The notes: generated by a model from the letters alone, not told the origin. 59,202 bases of DNA from an uncultured Clostridia bacterium (GCA_944393375.1 CALXZX010000007.1:1-59202); one strand, 5' to 3'; positions 33,595-43,215 are shown, numbered from the stretch's first letter. Made by a program: numbers and translations.

Positions 33595-35289
33595 TTATAT
33601 TAAGTCTAAATTTGCTTGTCTTTTTATTTTACCAGTTGTTGTTTTCATTAATGGTTCCTCTGAAACAATAATTCCTCTTATTGCTTTATACTTTGGCATA
33701 ACGCTGTTTACTTCTTTTATTTTTTCAGCTAATACTCTATAAATGTCTTCTTCGCTTTCTACTTTATATGCTTCTTTCATAATAGCTTTATCGAATACAA
33801 TTTTTACATGTATCTTTATATTATCTTTATCATCTGTTTGTTGTTTTCCAAAGATGAACGATTCTTTTACCCCCTCGATTTTATTAACCAGTCCCTCCAT
33901 TTCTTCTGGGTATATATTTTTACCATTTTTTAAAACAATAACGCTTTTCTTTCTACCACAAATAAAGATGTAACCATCTTCATCAATTCTAGCCAAATCT
34001 CCTGTATGGAACCATCCGTCTTCCATAACATTGTTTGTTGCTTTTTTATCATTGTAATATCCAAGCATAACATTTGGACCTTTTACAACAAGTTCTCCTA
34101 CACCATCATCATCTGCTTCGTCAATTCTGGCTTGAACATGTGGGATTGGTCTTCCGATAGAACCTACTCTATGATGTTCGTTTGTTTCTATTCCAATGAT
34201 TGGAGATGTTTCTGTTAATCCATAGGCTTGACACAAATTCAATCCCCAATTTCTAAATGTTTCGATTACTTCTTTATCTAATGCCGCCGCTCCAGTAATA
34301 AATAACTTGATACATCCTCCATACATACCATGAATTTCTTTAAACACTTCTTTTTTCTCTTGCATAGATTTATCTTTATATTCATGCATCAATTCTTTTG
34401 TTTCTTCTACTTTTCCTTTTTTCTCTATCATTTTCCATATATTTTTATACATTAATTCATATATAGCAGGAACAAATGCTGCATACGTTATTTTATATTC
34501 ATTTAAATTTTCTACAATATGTCTGATACCATCACAAAAAGCTCTTTCTGCACCTACATATAATGAAACTAACATACCAACTGTACATTCATATACATGA
34601 TGTAATGGTAAAAATGATAATATTCTATCATTTGAATTTACATCTACAACAGATGCATAATCCATTACATTTGAAATTAAATTTTTGTGTGAAAGTGCAA
34701 CAACTTTTGATTTTGATGTTGTTCCTGAAGTAAATAACATGATACGCATTTCTTCTGGATTAATTTTTGCATTGATATATTCTCTATTTCCACTATCTAA
34801 TAATTCTTTTCCTTTTTCTATTAATTCTTTTTCAGAATATATTCCTTCATCATGAATATCTATATCCATAGAAATTAAATGTTTTAATTTATTTTTCTCA
34901 CTATATTTTATTTTCTTGATAGTTTCTTCGTATTTTTTAGAATAAAATATGGCTTCTACTTCTGATCTTTTTATTACTTCTTCTAATTCATTTGCTGGTA
35001 ATGATTTATCCATTGGAACGACAATTCCTACACCACATACGACTGATAAATATGCAAGTTCCCATTCATATCTATTTTCTCCAATGACACCAATTCTCTT
35101 TCCTTTTAAACCTAAACTAATTAATGCTGTTCCTAAATAATTTATCATGTCTCTTATTTCATTATGTGTATATGTTTTATATTGACCTTTTCCTATTTTT
35201 ATTTTATATCCTGGTTTATCTCCATATAATTCTCTTGTCTTATTTAGCATGTCTTTTAGGTCTGTTACTTCTAACACATTTTTTGCCAT
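33595..35289 (-). CDS. Long-chain fatty acid--CoA ligase family enzyme (copy 2)
   Basis: 564 residues. P-loop LFTSGTTSKSKVVALS, YGLTETSPIIGIE, GWFHTGDLARIDEDG, GRKKSVIVLKNGKNIYPEE: the same motifs as the enzyme at 8955, and the two share long identical phrases such as KGPNVMLGYY. It adenylates a fatty acid and loads it on a thiol. GGAGG precedes ATG. No palindrome like that of copy 1 is visible at its promoter, so the two are probably regulated differently. Substrate chain length is unknown. Confidence 0.88.
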   Translation of the reverse strand: MAKNVLEVTDLKDMLNKTRELYGDKPGYKIKIGKGQYKTYTHNEIRDMINYLGTALISLGLKGKRIGVIGENRYEWELAYLSVVCGVGIVVPMDKSLPANELEEVIKRSEVEAIFYSKKYEETIKKIKYSEKNKLKHLISMDIDIHDEGIYSEKELIEKGKELLDSGNREYINAKINPEEMRIMLFTSGTTSKSKVVALSHKNLISNVMDYASVVDVNSNDRILSFLPLHHVYECTVGMLVSLYVGAERAFCDGIRHIVENLNEYKITYAAFVPAIYELMYKNIWKMIEKKGKVEETKELMHEYKDKSMQEKKEVFKEIHGMYGGCIKLFITGAAALDKEVIETFRNWGLNLCQAYGLTETSPIIGIETNEHHRVGSIGRPIPHVQARIDEADDDGVGELVVKGPNVMLGYYNDKKATNNVMEDGWFHTGDLARIDEDGYIFICGRKKSVIVLKNGKNIYPEEMEGLVNKIEGVKESFIFGKQQTDDKDNIKIHVKIVFDKAIMKEAYKVESEEDIYRVLAEKIKEVNSVMPKYKAIRGIIVSEEPLMKTTTGKIKRQANLDLI

Positions 35290-35420
35290 AACTTTATTTC
35301 CTCCGTATATTTCTTACTTTTCATTTTTGGTATTTTTCTTGCCTATAATAGATTAATATAGATATGAAAAAATGTCAAATGTTATTGTGAATTTTAACAA
35401 AAAAATCATAGATTTTTACA

Positions 35421-35452
35421 CAAAAAAGATTTGCTATATTTCAAACAAATCT
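35421..35452 (-). terminator. Terminator after the Ig-like protein gene
   Basis: A 7-bp stem, AGATTTG with CAAATCT, followed on minus by TTTTTTGTG, about 40 bp past the stop. Confidence 0.6.
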
Positions 35453-35489
35453 CAACTTTTTAAATTATAAAATCTGTAGTTTGTTACTA

Positions 35490-36155
35490 CTATTTAATCT
35501 CAAATTCATTTGAATATATATCAACATATTTATTGTCATAAACTGGTTTTACTATCCTGTATATACCATTAGGTAATTTCCCATAATACTGTTCTATATC
35601 TAATTTTTGTGTTAATTGATTATCTGCATTTAATTCATAAGCTATATCAATCCAAGATAAATCATCAGATACATAGTTTAGCTCTTTCCATTCTCCATTG
35701 ACTTTTTCTTGAACTCTAAATTCAACACCCCAACCATATTGGTCCACATTATTATCTGTAATTGTTATTGAAACACTTTCTGGACTTACTGTGCTATCAT
35801 CAACTTCTATTGTAACATTTTCTGGGCTACGATTAAATTTTTCATTTGATTGTAAGTTTTCTTCAAATATCTTTTCATATGCTTTCATTTCTTCCTCAAA
35901 ATCGTTATAATCCATAAACCAAGTACCAATTTTAATATCATCAAATCCTGCTAATGTATTAAAATCTATAACTTTATATCCAAGTCCAAAATATTCTACT
36001 GTTCCACCATCCATATATGTTCCTGCTGGATTTTTTATGCAAAATATTGGCTTTTCTTGTTTTTGCACTCTATTGTAATCCACTACAAAAAATATAATTC
36101 CTAAAACCACTATTACTCCTATGATACTAAAACATATTTTTAACCCTTTTTTCAT
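35490..36155 (-). CDS. Membrane-anchored protein with bacterial Ig-like domain
   Basis: 221 residues. One N-terminal membrane helix (IGVIVVLGIIFFVVDY, 12-28), a middle part with FMDYNDFEEEMKAYEKIF, and a C-terminal domain from about 118 that matches the clostridial Big_14-like Ig pattern (SITITDNNVDQYGWGVEFRV, KLDIEQYYGKLPNGIYRIVKPV, IYSNEFEI). It is held on the outer face of the membrane. Function unknown; this type occurs with signalling genes. Monocistronic. Confidence 0.72.
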   Translation of the reverse strand: MKKGLKICFSIIGVIVVLGIIFFVVDYNRVQKQEKPIFCIKNPAGTYMDGGTVEYFGLGYKVIDFNTLAGFDDIKIGTWFMDYNDFEEEMKAYEKIFEENLQSNEKFNRSPENVTIEVDDSTVSPESVSITITDNNVDQYGWGVEFRVQEKVNGEWKELNYVSDDLSWIDIAYELNADNQLTQKLDIEQYYGKLPNGIYRIVKPVYDNKYVDIYSNEFEIK

Positions 36156-36244
36156 AATATCACCATTTCTTCCCTTTCATTTAATAATTCAATTATAACA
36201 ACAATCTATTATTTTCTTAGTCAATCACTAAATTGTAATTTTAC

Positions 36245-36367
36245 TTATGATGTTTTATAACTTTTATTATTTATTTTTTTGATATGTTCTATTACTTGCT
36301 CATCTGTCTGATTTTGATTTCTTTTACCAATATAGATTTGTAAGTTCCTCAATTCTTGTTCTGTCAT
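36245..36367 (-). CDS. Small protein of 40 residues, unknown
   Basis: Starts at 36367 with a strong GAGGAG 8 bases upstream and ends at 36245. The protein is charged (MTEQELRNLQIYIGKRNQNQ, then TDEQVIEHIKKINNK), probably helical, without a membrane segment. It fills the 337-bp gap between the Ig-like gene and DUF1848, where nothing else is seen. I do not recognise it. Confidence 0.55.
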   Translation of the reverse strand: MTEQELRNLQIYIGKRNQNQTDEQVIEHIKKINNKSYKTS

Positions 36368-36492
36368 ATAATCGTCTCCTCGATAAATACTATTTGTTAC
36401 TATAATACCATAAGAAAAAGAATTATTCTATACTATTAATATAAAATAATCCTTCAAATAACTTTTTATTCATATTCTATTTTTCACTATCA

Positions 36493-37425
36493 TTACATAA
36501 AACGAATTTGTTCATTCTCCACTTTCCAACTTTTCTGTTTTGCTTCTGTGATTTTATCTCCTGGTTCACTTCTTCCAATTAAAAATGGAGAATTATCATC
36601 ATGCTTCTTCATGTTTTCTATTACAAATTGTTTATTGGCATTTGCATAACAATATTTGCATAAATGTCCACAAGTATTGTATGCTCCTATATCATTTCCC
36701 ATTAGACAATTACATTCTTGTCTTAAATTTTTTCTTTTTGGTGGTTGTAATGTATTGTTTATAGCTTTTTCAACAATTTCTTGACTCATACAACCATTAC
36801 ATTGTAATCCATATTGTGATAAATATGTTTTTTCACAACAAGCATGAATAACCATATTGTTTTCTTTTCCAATTTTGCTAAATGCTTTTGCCATCTCTAT
36901 TTGTTCTTCTCTTGTTGGTGGCTTTATGTTTGGAGCATTTCTTTTTACTTTTTCATATAAATCTAAAAAGCTAATGGTACAATTATATGTATAGTTCTTT
37001 AATGCTTTAGCTATTTTTTCAAAACACGCTATATGTTTATTAACATCAAATCCATTTCCTATAAATATCGGGTCATATCTCCAACCAATAGAATCCACAC
37101 CAATATGTTCTGATAATTTTTTAAAGCTTTCAATTACTTTTTTCTTATCTGGTACATTTGGTTCAATATCTTTTCCATAAGGGGTAATGGTTACAAACCA
37201 ATATTGTTTATATATATCTAGTTTATCTAGATAGGTAAGCATTGGCCCTGGATTTTTTGTACAAAAAGCTAGACAATCTACAACTTCTGGAGATAAATTG
37301 TATTTTGTTACTTGATTTGGATTATATGGATTTCTTACCAATACATATCCTTCTTGTATTCTATTCATAAGCCATTTTGCATAAAATGCTGGTATATCTG
37401 TTCTACATCCTGTATTGATAATCAT
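36493..37425 (-). CDS. DUF1848 family protein, probable radical-SAM-related
   Basis: 310 residues matching DUF1848: N-terminal INTGCRTDIPAFYAKWLMNRI, WFVTITPYGKDIEPNVPDK, IGWRYDPIF, and several cysteines. A C-terminal group, CNCLMGNDIGAYNTCGHLCKYCYAN, carries a CX3CX2C arrangement (CGHLCKYCYAN), like the iron-sulphur site of radical SAM enzymes, though placed near the C-terminus. The chemistry is unknown. The start overlaps the sirtuin stop (ATGA), so the two proteins are co-produced. It is a probable partner of the ADP-ribose genes. Confidence 0.82.
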   Translation of the reverse strand: MIINTGCRTDIPAFYAKWLMNRIQEGYVLVRNPYNPNQVTKYNLSPEVVDCLAFCTKNPGPMLTYLDKLDIYKQYWFVTITPYGKDIEPNVPDKKKVIESFKKLSEHIGVDSIGWRYDPIFIGNGFDVNKHIACFEKIAKALKNYTYNCTISFLDLYEKVKRNAPNIKPPTREEQIEMAKAFSKIGKENNMVIHACCEKTYLSQYGLQCNGCMSQEIVEKAINNTLQPPKRKNLRQECNCLMGNDIGAYNTCGHLCKYCYANANKQFVIENMKKHDDNSPFLIGRSEPGDKITEAKQKSWKVENEQIRFM

Positions 37426-38270
37426 AATGCTTTCTCCTTTACATCTGCAACAATCTGATGAATATCTTCATCAAATGAAATTGCTTTATTTTGAATTTCC
37501 TGACGAACCATTGGATAGTCTTTATTTATTCTAATGAGAATGGTTTTTAAATGCTGATATGTCATTTGTTCAAATGGAAATCGTATAATTCCAGGTGTAT
37601 TAAATCCAACCCCTATTTCTAATAATACCACATTTTTATTTTCTATTCTATATAAAAATTCATCATATTTCTGTGCTTGTTTATACCAATTTTCATCTTG
37701 AACAAAGTTAGCATCTTTTCTTAGATTCATTTCCATATTCCCACCACAAACAGGACATTTGGGTACTAATTGTTTTGGTATTTTTAAGTTTTCTGTATGT
37801 TTTAACCATTCTTCTACCATTTCTTTATTATCATATAATTTATTATGACAAGCATTTTCACATTGCAAAAAACGATAATCTCCTTGAACAGCAAATATTT
37901 TTTCTATATTAAATCCTGCCGTTTCAAATTGTCCGTCTACATTGGTTGTGATAACAAAATAGTTTTTATCTTTTACCAATTCTAATAATTCTTGATATAA
38001 TCTTAAAGGTTCTCTAAATCTATTTAATTTTATTAACTTTGCCCAAAATGCCCATTTTTCTTCTTGTGAAGAAAATGGATAAAAGGATGCTGTATATAAA
38101 TCTTCAAAATGGTATTTTTTAATAAATTCTTTATAATCTCTTTGAAAACTTTCTCCACCATATTCTAAACCAGCGGCTGTTGAAAGTCCAGCACCTGCCC
38201 CTATTAGTATATATTCAGCATTGTTGATTGCTTGTTTTGCCTGTTGTAATCGAACTTTATATTCTTCCAA
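37422..38270 (-). CDS. Class M sirtuin (macrodomain-linked SirTM)
   Basis: 282 residues of the Sir2 fold. NAD site ILIGAGAGLSTAAGLEYGG, then TTNVDGQFETAGF and VQGDYRFLQC. Where classical sirtuins have the catalytic His, this one has Gln (VQGD), as in the class M enzymes that ADP-ribosylate lipoylated GcvH-L in pathogens. Zinc cysteines are present (CENACHN and CPVCGG). The start is a TTG at 38270 with GAGGAAC upstream. It lies downstream of a macrodomain gene, the usual eraser partner, and upstream of DUF1848. GcvH-L and LplA2 are not in the window, so the target may be another protein. Confidence 0.85.
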   Translation of the reverse strand: MEEYKVRLQQAKQAINNAEYILIGAGAGLSTAAGLEYGGESFQRDYKEFIKKYHFEDLYTASFYPFSSQEEKWAFWAKLIKLNRFREPLRLYQELLELVKDKNYFVITTNVDGQFETAGFNIEKIFAVQGDYRFLQCENACHNKLYDNKEMVEEWLKHTENLKIPKQLVPKCPVCGGNMEMNLRKDANFVQDENWYKQAQKYDEFLYRIENKNVVLLEIGVGFNTPGIIRFPFEQMTYQHLKTILIRINKDYPMVRQEIQNKAISFDEDIHQIVADVKEKAL

Positions 38271-38392
38271 TTTTGTTCCTCTTTTCTTTTTTATTATATA
38301 AATATAATTTCACCTTATAGCTCTGTGTTTCATTTCTTGAAGATATATTATATTTTAAGCAATTTTCGTGAGAACTGATACACTATATATTC

Positions 38393-39173
38393 TTATGAAA
38401 TCAATTTAACTATATTTTGTTCATAAATTCTATAATCTTCTTCTGTAAATACATTAAAAACAATTTTTTCAAACCATTTCTCATGTTTCTTCAAATATTC
38501 TTTTACCGTTTTTATGGCAATTTGACAAGCTTCTTCTTTTGGGAATCGAAACTCTCCTGTTGAAATACAAGGAAATGCAATTTCTTTTATATTGTTTTCT
38601 TTTGCGAGTTGTAAAGAGTGGATATAGCAATTTTTTAATTCTTCTCTTTCCTTATCTGTAACCCCTTCATAAATAATAGGGCCTACCGTATGAATAACAT
38701 ATTTTGCAGGTAAGTTATATCCTTTTGTCATAAAGACTTCTCCTGTTTCTAGTCGTTTGATTTCCTTCATTTTTTCATAACATTCTAATCTCAGTTGTAT
38801 CCCACTATATGAATGAATACCGATTATCAATACATTTATGGCAAGGTATAAAACAACCTAAGCCTTGTGAATTAGCAGCATTTACGATTGCCTCTATTTT
38901 AAGAGTTGTTATATCACCTTTCCATAGATAAATATTATCTGTTATTTTAGACTCCTCTATATCTTCTATGATTCCTTTTTCTTGGATTTCTTCTTGTAGA
39001 TACATATCTTGCATGTTTAAAAATTCTTGGCCAATTTCTTTAGGTTCTCTTATATTACATAAAGAACGAAATAGTCTTTTCTTTTCTTCTTCAGATAAAT
39101 TTTCTATTTCTATTTTTTGATTTCTTTCGTCTGTTAAATAGGTAATTAAGAAATCTAATGTTTTCAATATCAT
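38393..39173 (-). pseudogene. Macrodomain ADP-ribosyl hydrolase, frameshifted
   Basis: Zinc-macrodomain protein that removes ADP-ribose, the partner of SirTM sirtuins. The N-terminal half (38805-39173) has WKGDITTLKIEAIVNAANSQ and GCFIPCHKCIDN, with the catalytic and zinc residues. After CIDN the frame goes wrong and stops at YSFI. The C-terminal half (38393 to about 38815) continues in the next frame with IHSYSGIQLRLECYEKM, HTVGPIIYEG, and CISTGEFRFP. One extra base at 38819-38822 (CGGT in place of a codon) accounts for it. No slippery sequence is visible, so mutation or assembly error is more likely than programmed shifting. The start (ATG 39173 or TTG 39167) is uncertain. Confidence 0.85.
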
Positions 39174-39193
39174 CAACTCCTATATAGATTTTT

Positions 39194-39217
39194 AAGGATT
39201 GCTTTTTTGCAATCCTT
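39194..39217. terminator. Hairpin between MBL-like and macrodomain genes
   Basis: A 9-bp stem, AAGGATTGC with GCAATCCTT, and a 6-T loop, 7 bp after the stop of the gene at 39224. On minus no T-run follows; it may slow but not fully end transcription. Confidence 0.5.
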
Positions 39218-39223
39218 TCTATA

Positions 39224-40018
39224 TTAATTTTCTGGAAAGAAATATCCTGCTGTCATATCTAAGTAATTTAGTCCACTATATGTTGGAAATTTTGCTTTTA
39301 CTTTATCTATAAATTCTTTTGCATTTGGAGATTCTTTTGCTAATACTTTTAACTCCTCAATATAAGCAATTTTTGTATCGACATCAGCCATTGTTTCTGG
39401 TACATAATGACTAGATAATACTAAGTTATATCCTTTTTCTTGATATCCTTTTAATTGTGCAATGATTGCATCTGCATGACCTTCTCCTGCGACAATTGAA
39501 TGGCAATCATGTCCTAACATATGAGTATATATACAATTGATTTGTGGAAATTCAATTTCAATATTTTCATCTTGATAAGTTATATTTAAATCAAAACCAC
39601 CAATATTAACTGTATTTTCTGTTAATATATCTGTTATTTCATGATATTCTTTCGCAAAAGCTCCTCCAAATGAAGTTTCAAATCCAGTTACTAAATTATG
39701 AATGGTTCCTTCTTTCATAGATTTTATAGTTCCGTTAGAGGCATAACCTTTTACTTCTTTTAAAATTGTACCTCCATTTGGATGATCTGAAAATACCTTT
39801 CCGACTATATGTTTATTTAATCCTTTTACATATGTTTCAAATTCTTCTAAATTATCATAAAATGCTGGAAATTCCACTAATAATACATTTTTCTCATTTT
39901 CTAAAATATAGCTTTCATCATTCATCAAATCATTTGTTTGATAACTATGCAATTTGATATCTCCAAAATCATATACATCTACATATCCTTTTTTTAAATT
40001 AATTGTTTTTTTCTCCAT
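39224..40018 (-). CDS. Metallo-beta-lactamase-like fold protein
   Basis: About 264 residues. The beginning (VDVYDFGDIKLHSYQTNDLMNDESYILENEKNVLLVE) has the shape of an MBL-fold first sheet. The metal motif HXHXDH is replaced by FSDHPNGGTIL, and later His residues are in THMLGHDCHSIVAGEG and LSSHYVPE. So it is a divergent member that may bind one metal or none. I use the ATG at 40018 with GGAG about 10 bases upstream. It diverges from an HxlR gene, which probably controls it. Confidence 0.65.
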   Translation of the reverse strand: MEKKTINLKKGYVDVYDFGDIKLHSYQTNDLMNDESYILENEKNVLLVEFPAFYDNLEEFETYVKGLNKHIVGKVFSDHPNGGTILKEVKGYASNGTIKSMKEGTIHNLVTGFETSFGGAFAKEYHEITDILTENTVNIGGFDLNITYQDENIEIEFPQINCIYTHMLGHDCHSIVAGEGHADAIIAQLKGYQEKGYNLVLSSHYVPETMADVDTKIAYIEELKVLAKESPNAKEFIDKVKAKFPTYSGLNYLDMTAGYFFPEN

Positions 40019-40121
40019 GATAAACACTCTCCTATTTCATATATTTATTTTGAAAATCGGTAGCTACGTTTTTCAATTTCTAACCATATTGTAATTGCCT
40101 TTTTCCTTCTTGTAAAGTAGG

Positions 40122-40133
40122 CACTTTAAAGTG
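40122..40133. promoter_or_regulatory. Possible HxlR operator
   Basis: CACTTTAAAGTG, a perfect 12-bp palindrome, between the divergent MBL-like and HxlR genes. AAAGTA occurs twice beside it (40113 and 40157 region). The 338-bp spacer holds nothing else that I recognise. Confidence 0.45.
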
Positions 40134-40356
40134 GCATAGTTTCCTCAAAGTAACTTTTGTGTATTTTACTGGCTTTGCAAGTTTAAAAAAATTTTAAACT
40201 TTTTATAGTATATTACATCCTTTTTGAATATTATATCCTTTTTTATACCTTTATTCGTTTTGTAAGGATTGTACTGTTTACTTTTTCATATTTTTTTGTT
40301 ATTATATAAGAAAGTATAAATGATAAAATTAAAAATTTCTTAGGAGGTGTTCATCA

Positions 40357-40686
40357 ATGACAAAAAAAGATTTACCAGCTTGTCCTGTAGAAATTACCAT
40401 GGGATTAATTGGAGAAAAATGGAAAGTTTTAATTATTAGAGATTTATTAACAGGAACCAAACGATTTGGAGAATTAAGAAAATCTGTTACTGGTATTACC
40501 CAAAAAGTATTAACCAATAACTTAAGACAAATGGAAACTTCTGGTCTTGTAAAACGAAAAGTATATGCTGAAGTTCCTCCAAGAGTAGAATATTCTCTTA
40601 CAGAAACAGGCTTAAGCTTAAAACCCATTTTAGATTCTATGGTTATATGGGGAAATGCTTATCGCGAGAAATCTTCACAAGGTTAA
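40357..40686 (+). CDS. HxlR family transcriptional regulator
   Basis: 109 residues, full-length HxlR winged helix: CPVEITMGLIGEKWKVLIIRDLLTGTKRFGEL, VTGITQKVLTNNLRQMETSGL, then the wing VPPRVEYSLTETG. The N-terminal cysteine in LPACPVE is the conserved redox- or aldehyde-responsive position. TAGGAGG precedes ATG. It diverges from the MBL-like gene, its probable target, and ends in a strong terminator shared with pncB. Confidence 0.95.
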   Translation: MTKKDLPACPVEITMGLIGEKWKVLIIRDLLTGTKRFGELRKSVTGITQKVLTNNLRQMETSGLVKRKVYAEVPPRVEYSLTETGLSLKPILDSMVIWGNAYREKSSQG

Positions 40687-40701
40687 ATCCATATATTTTA
40701 G

Positions 40702-40733
40702 CATAACCACCAATTTTTGTATTGGTGGTTATG
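40702..40733. terminator. Bidirectional terminator, HxlR / pncB
   Basis: A 13-bp perfect stem, CATAACCACCAAT with ATTGGTGGTTATG, and 6-base loop, between convergent genes. Confidence 0.85.
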
Positions 40734-40749
40734 TTTATATATCTAAATA

Positions 40750-42180
40750 TTATTGTTTTTGATTTAATAATTTTGTTTTTAAATCATATAATTTTTTAGA
40801 CAAATCCACATAATATTTTTGTGGATTTTCTAGTCTTTTAATTTCTTCCCATATTGTTCCTAATTGTTTTTTTGTATATTCTACAATTTCTTTTATCGTT
40901 GGTTGTTTATATACTAGTTTTCCATTTTCAAATATTTTTTCTTGTAATTCTTTTACATAGTAATTATCTAATTTTTTTCTTTTCCAAGTATTATATTGGT
41001 CAAATATTTCATATTCTCCATCTGGCTCTTTTTCATTTTTTAACATAATGATATCTGCCAATGCATAGTTAGTTTCTTTAGAATAAAAACGATATACCTT
41101 TTTAAAACTTGGATTTGTGATTTTTTCTACATTTTCACTAATCTTAATTTTGGGAATGATTTTTCCCCCTTTTTCTATTGCTGCTAATTTATATACACCA
41201 CCAAATACAGCATCACTTTTTGCTGTGATTAGATTTTCTCCTACACCAAATACATCTATTTTAGCATCCTGTTCAATTAAAGAGCTAATTAAATTTTCAT
41301 CTAATGCATTGGTTGCACATATTTTACAATCTGGATAACCTGCCTCATCTAATATGGCTCTTACTTTTTTAGATAAATATGCTAAATCCCCACTGTCTAA
41401 TCTAACAGCAGCTGGTCTAATACCTTGTGGTTTTAAGACTTCATCAAATACTTTTATGGCATTTGGTAATCCACTTTGTAATGTATGATAGGTATCAATT
41501 AAATATGTACCATTGCTAGGATATAGCTCTGCATATGTTTTAAAAGCTTCATATTCACTATCAAAGCTTTGTATCCAACTATGTGCCATCGTTCCACTTG
41601 CCGGAACATGAAATTTTTCACTAGCTGCTGTACAAGAAGTTCCAACAGCTCCTCCTATAATAGCTGCTCTTGCCCCATAAATGGCTGCTGATACTCCATG
41701 TGCCCTTCTTGCTCCAAATTCCATTACTGGTCTTCCTTGTGCTGCTCTTACAATTCTTGCTGTTTTTGTTGCAATTAAACTTTGATGATTCATAATTAGT
41801 AATAACATGGTTTCTAAAAGTTGTGCCTCACTAACTGGTGCTCTTACAGTCATTAATGGTTCATTTGGAAATACGACTGTTCCTTCTGGTATTGCCCAAA
41901 TATCTCCTGTAAATTTAAAATCTTTCAAATAATTTAAATATTCTTTTGAAAACAGATTTTGTTTTCTCAAATACTCTATATCTTCTTCATTAAATTTTAA
42001 ATTTTGTATAAATTCTATTATCTGTTCCAATCCTGCTACAATGGCATATCCTCCACCATCTGGAACTTTCCTAAAAAATATATCAAAATATGCAATATCA
42101 TTCTTATTTTTTGAAAAATATCCATTTGACATTGTAAATTCATAGAAATCTGCTACTAATTCTAATTTTTCTTGATTCAT
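40750..42180 (-). CDS. pncB: Nicotinate phosphoribosyltransferase
   Basis: First step of nicotinate salvage: nicotinate and PRPP to nicotinate mononucleotide. 476 residues, the Firmicutes form. Motifs: ADFYEFTMSNGYF at the start, FGARRAHGVSAAIYGARAA, GTMAHSWIQSFDSE, TYLIDTYHTLQSG and AVRLDSGDLAYLSKKVR. The histidine used for phosphorylation lies in GTMAHS. GGAAGGAAAAG precedes ATG. With the nadD-like gene and nadE this completes nicotinate-to-NAD in the window. A 15-bp gap separates it from the patatin gene upstream. Confidence 0.95.
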   Translation of the reverse strand: MNQEKLELVADFYEFTMSNGYFSKNKNDIAYFDIFFRKVPDGGGYAIVAGLEQIIEFIQNLKFNEEDIEYLRKQNLFSKEYLNYLKDFKFTGDIWAIPEGTVVFPNEPLMTVRAPVSEAQLLETMLLLIMNHQSLIATKTARIVRAAQGRPVMEFGARRAHGVSAAIYGARAAIIGGAVGTSCTAASEKFHVPASGTMAHSWIQSFDSEYEAFKTYAELYPSNGTYLIDTYHTLQSGLPNAIKVFDEVLKPQGIRPAAVRLDSGDLAYLSKKVRAILDEAGYPDCKICATNALDENLISSLIEQDAKIDVFGVGENLITAKSDAVFGGVYKLAAIEKGGKIIPKIKISENVEKITNPSFKKVYRFYSKETNYALADIIMLKNEKEPDGEYEIFDQYNTWKRKKLDNYYVKELQEKIFENGKLVYKQPTIKEIVEYTKKQLGTIWEEIKRLENPQKYYVDLSKKLYDLKTKLLNQKQ

Positions 42181-42215
42181 ATTGATTCTTTTCCTTCCTA
42201 CTTATATATATTTGT

Positions 42216-43067
42216 TTATTTATGATTTATAAATTCATTTAGCCTCACTAGTAAATTTAGTGCATCTTCTTCTCCCAAATCGTACATCTCTTGAATTTTA
42301 TCTTTATTTTTCTCAATTCTCTTAATCTTTATCAATTTAGATGGTCTTATGACAAAAATCTTTCCTTCTTTTTCTAAATGAGATATCTTTTCAAGTTCTT
42401 CATTATACATTTGATATCTATGATTAATCGCTTCTGCAAATTTCGGATATGTTTTATAATATAGTTTTGGAAAAACTTGATTAGACTTTTTCTTTCTGTA
42501 TTCTTTAGGTCTTGTTAAAACAACAATCACTTTATCATAATCCATACACATCATTTTATCAATAGGAATACTGTCTGCAATTCCTCCATCTAAGTACTTT
42601 TTATTATCTATGTTTACTGGTTTTGATACAAATGGCATAGAACCAGATGCTCTTAAATATTCTAAATTATGTTTATCCCTCAAATCATCTATTTTGATAT
42701 ACTCTGCTTTTCCTGTTTCTAGATTAGTTACCATTGCATAAAATTCAACTTTGGATTTTTTAAAGGTTTCATAATCAATTGGATCTAATTCATTTACAAT
42801 TTTATCAAAACAAAATTCTTCATTCATGATGTTTCCTGTTGTTAAAAGAGAATATATACCCATATAATTTTTGTTTTTGGCATATTTTTTATTATATCTT
42901 AGTATTCTTCCCCTTTGGTTTGATTTATAATTGATACCAAATAAAGCACCTGCTGAGACCCCAATGATTCCATCTATTAGAATCTGTTTTTCCATAAATA
43001 CATCTAATACCCCTGCTGTATATAACCCTCTCATTCCTCCACCTTCGAGTAATAAACCTATTTTCAT
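42216..43067 (-). CDS. Patatin-like phospholipase
   Basis: 283 residues. Catalytic parts: oxyanion GGGMRGLYTAGVLD, nucleophile Ser in IIGVSAGALFG, and Asp in LDGGIADSIPI, giving the Ser-Asp dyad of patatins. It is cytoplasmic without a signal peptide. TGTAGGTG precedes ATG. It is likely co-transcribed with pncB (35 bp apart). The lipid substrate is unknown. Confidence 0.9.
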   Translation of the reverse strand: MKIGLLLEGGGMRGLYTAGVLDVFMEKQILIDGIIGVSAGALFGINYKSNQRGRILRYNKKYAKNKNYMGIYSLLTTGNIMNEEFCFDKIVNELDPIDYETFKKSKVEFYAMVTNLETGKAEYIKIDDLRDKHNLEYLRASGSMPFVSKPVNIDNKKYLDGGIADSIPIDKMMCMDYDKVIVVLTRPKEYRKKKSNQVFPKLYYKTYPKFAEAINHRYQMYNEELEKISHLEKEGKIFVIRPSKLIKIKRIEKNKDKIQEMYDLGEEDALNLLVRLNEFINHK

Positions 43068-43171
43068 TTACTATCACCTACAATTTCATCTGACACTTTT
43101 TTGTATAAAGCTTTTCTGATTATAAACAATATAAAACCTATGTGATTTCAAAACTTTATATTATCATACTA

Positions 43172-43215
43172 CAAAAAAAGAAATTATTCTATACATGAAT
43201 TGTATAAAATAATTT
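43172..43215 (-). terminator. Terminator of ECF module 1
   Basis: A 15-bp stem with one mismatch (43181-43195, 43201-43215), followed on minus by CTTTTTTTG. Confidence 0.75.

Noticed and set aside
38805..38830. Programmed frameshift in the macrodomain gene
   Set aside because: No slippery heptamer or stimulator structure is visible, and orthologs I know are single-frame.
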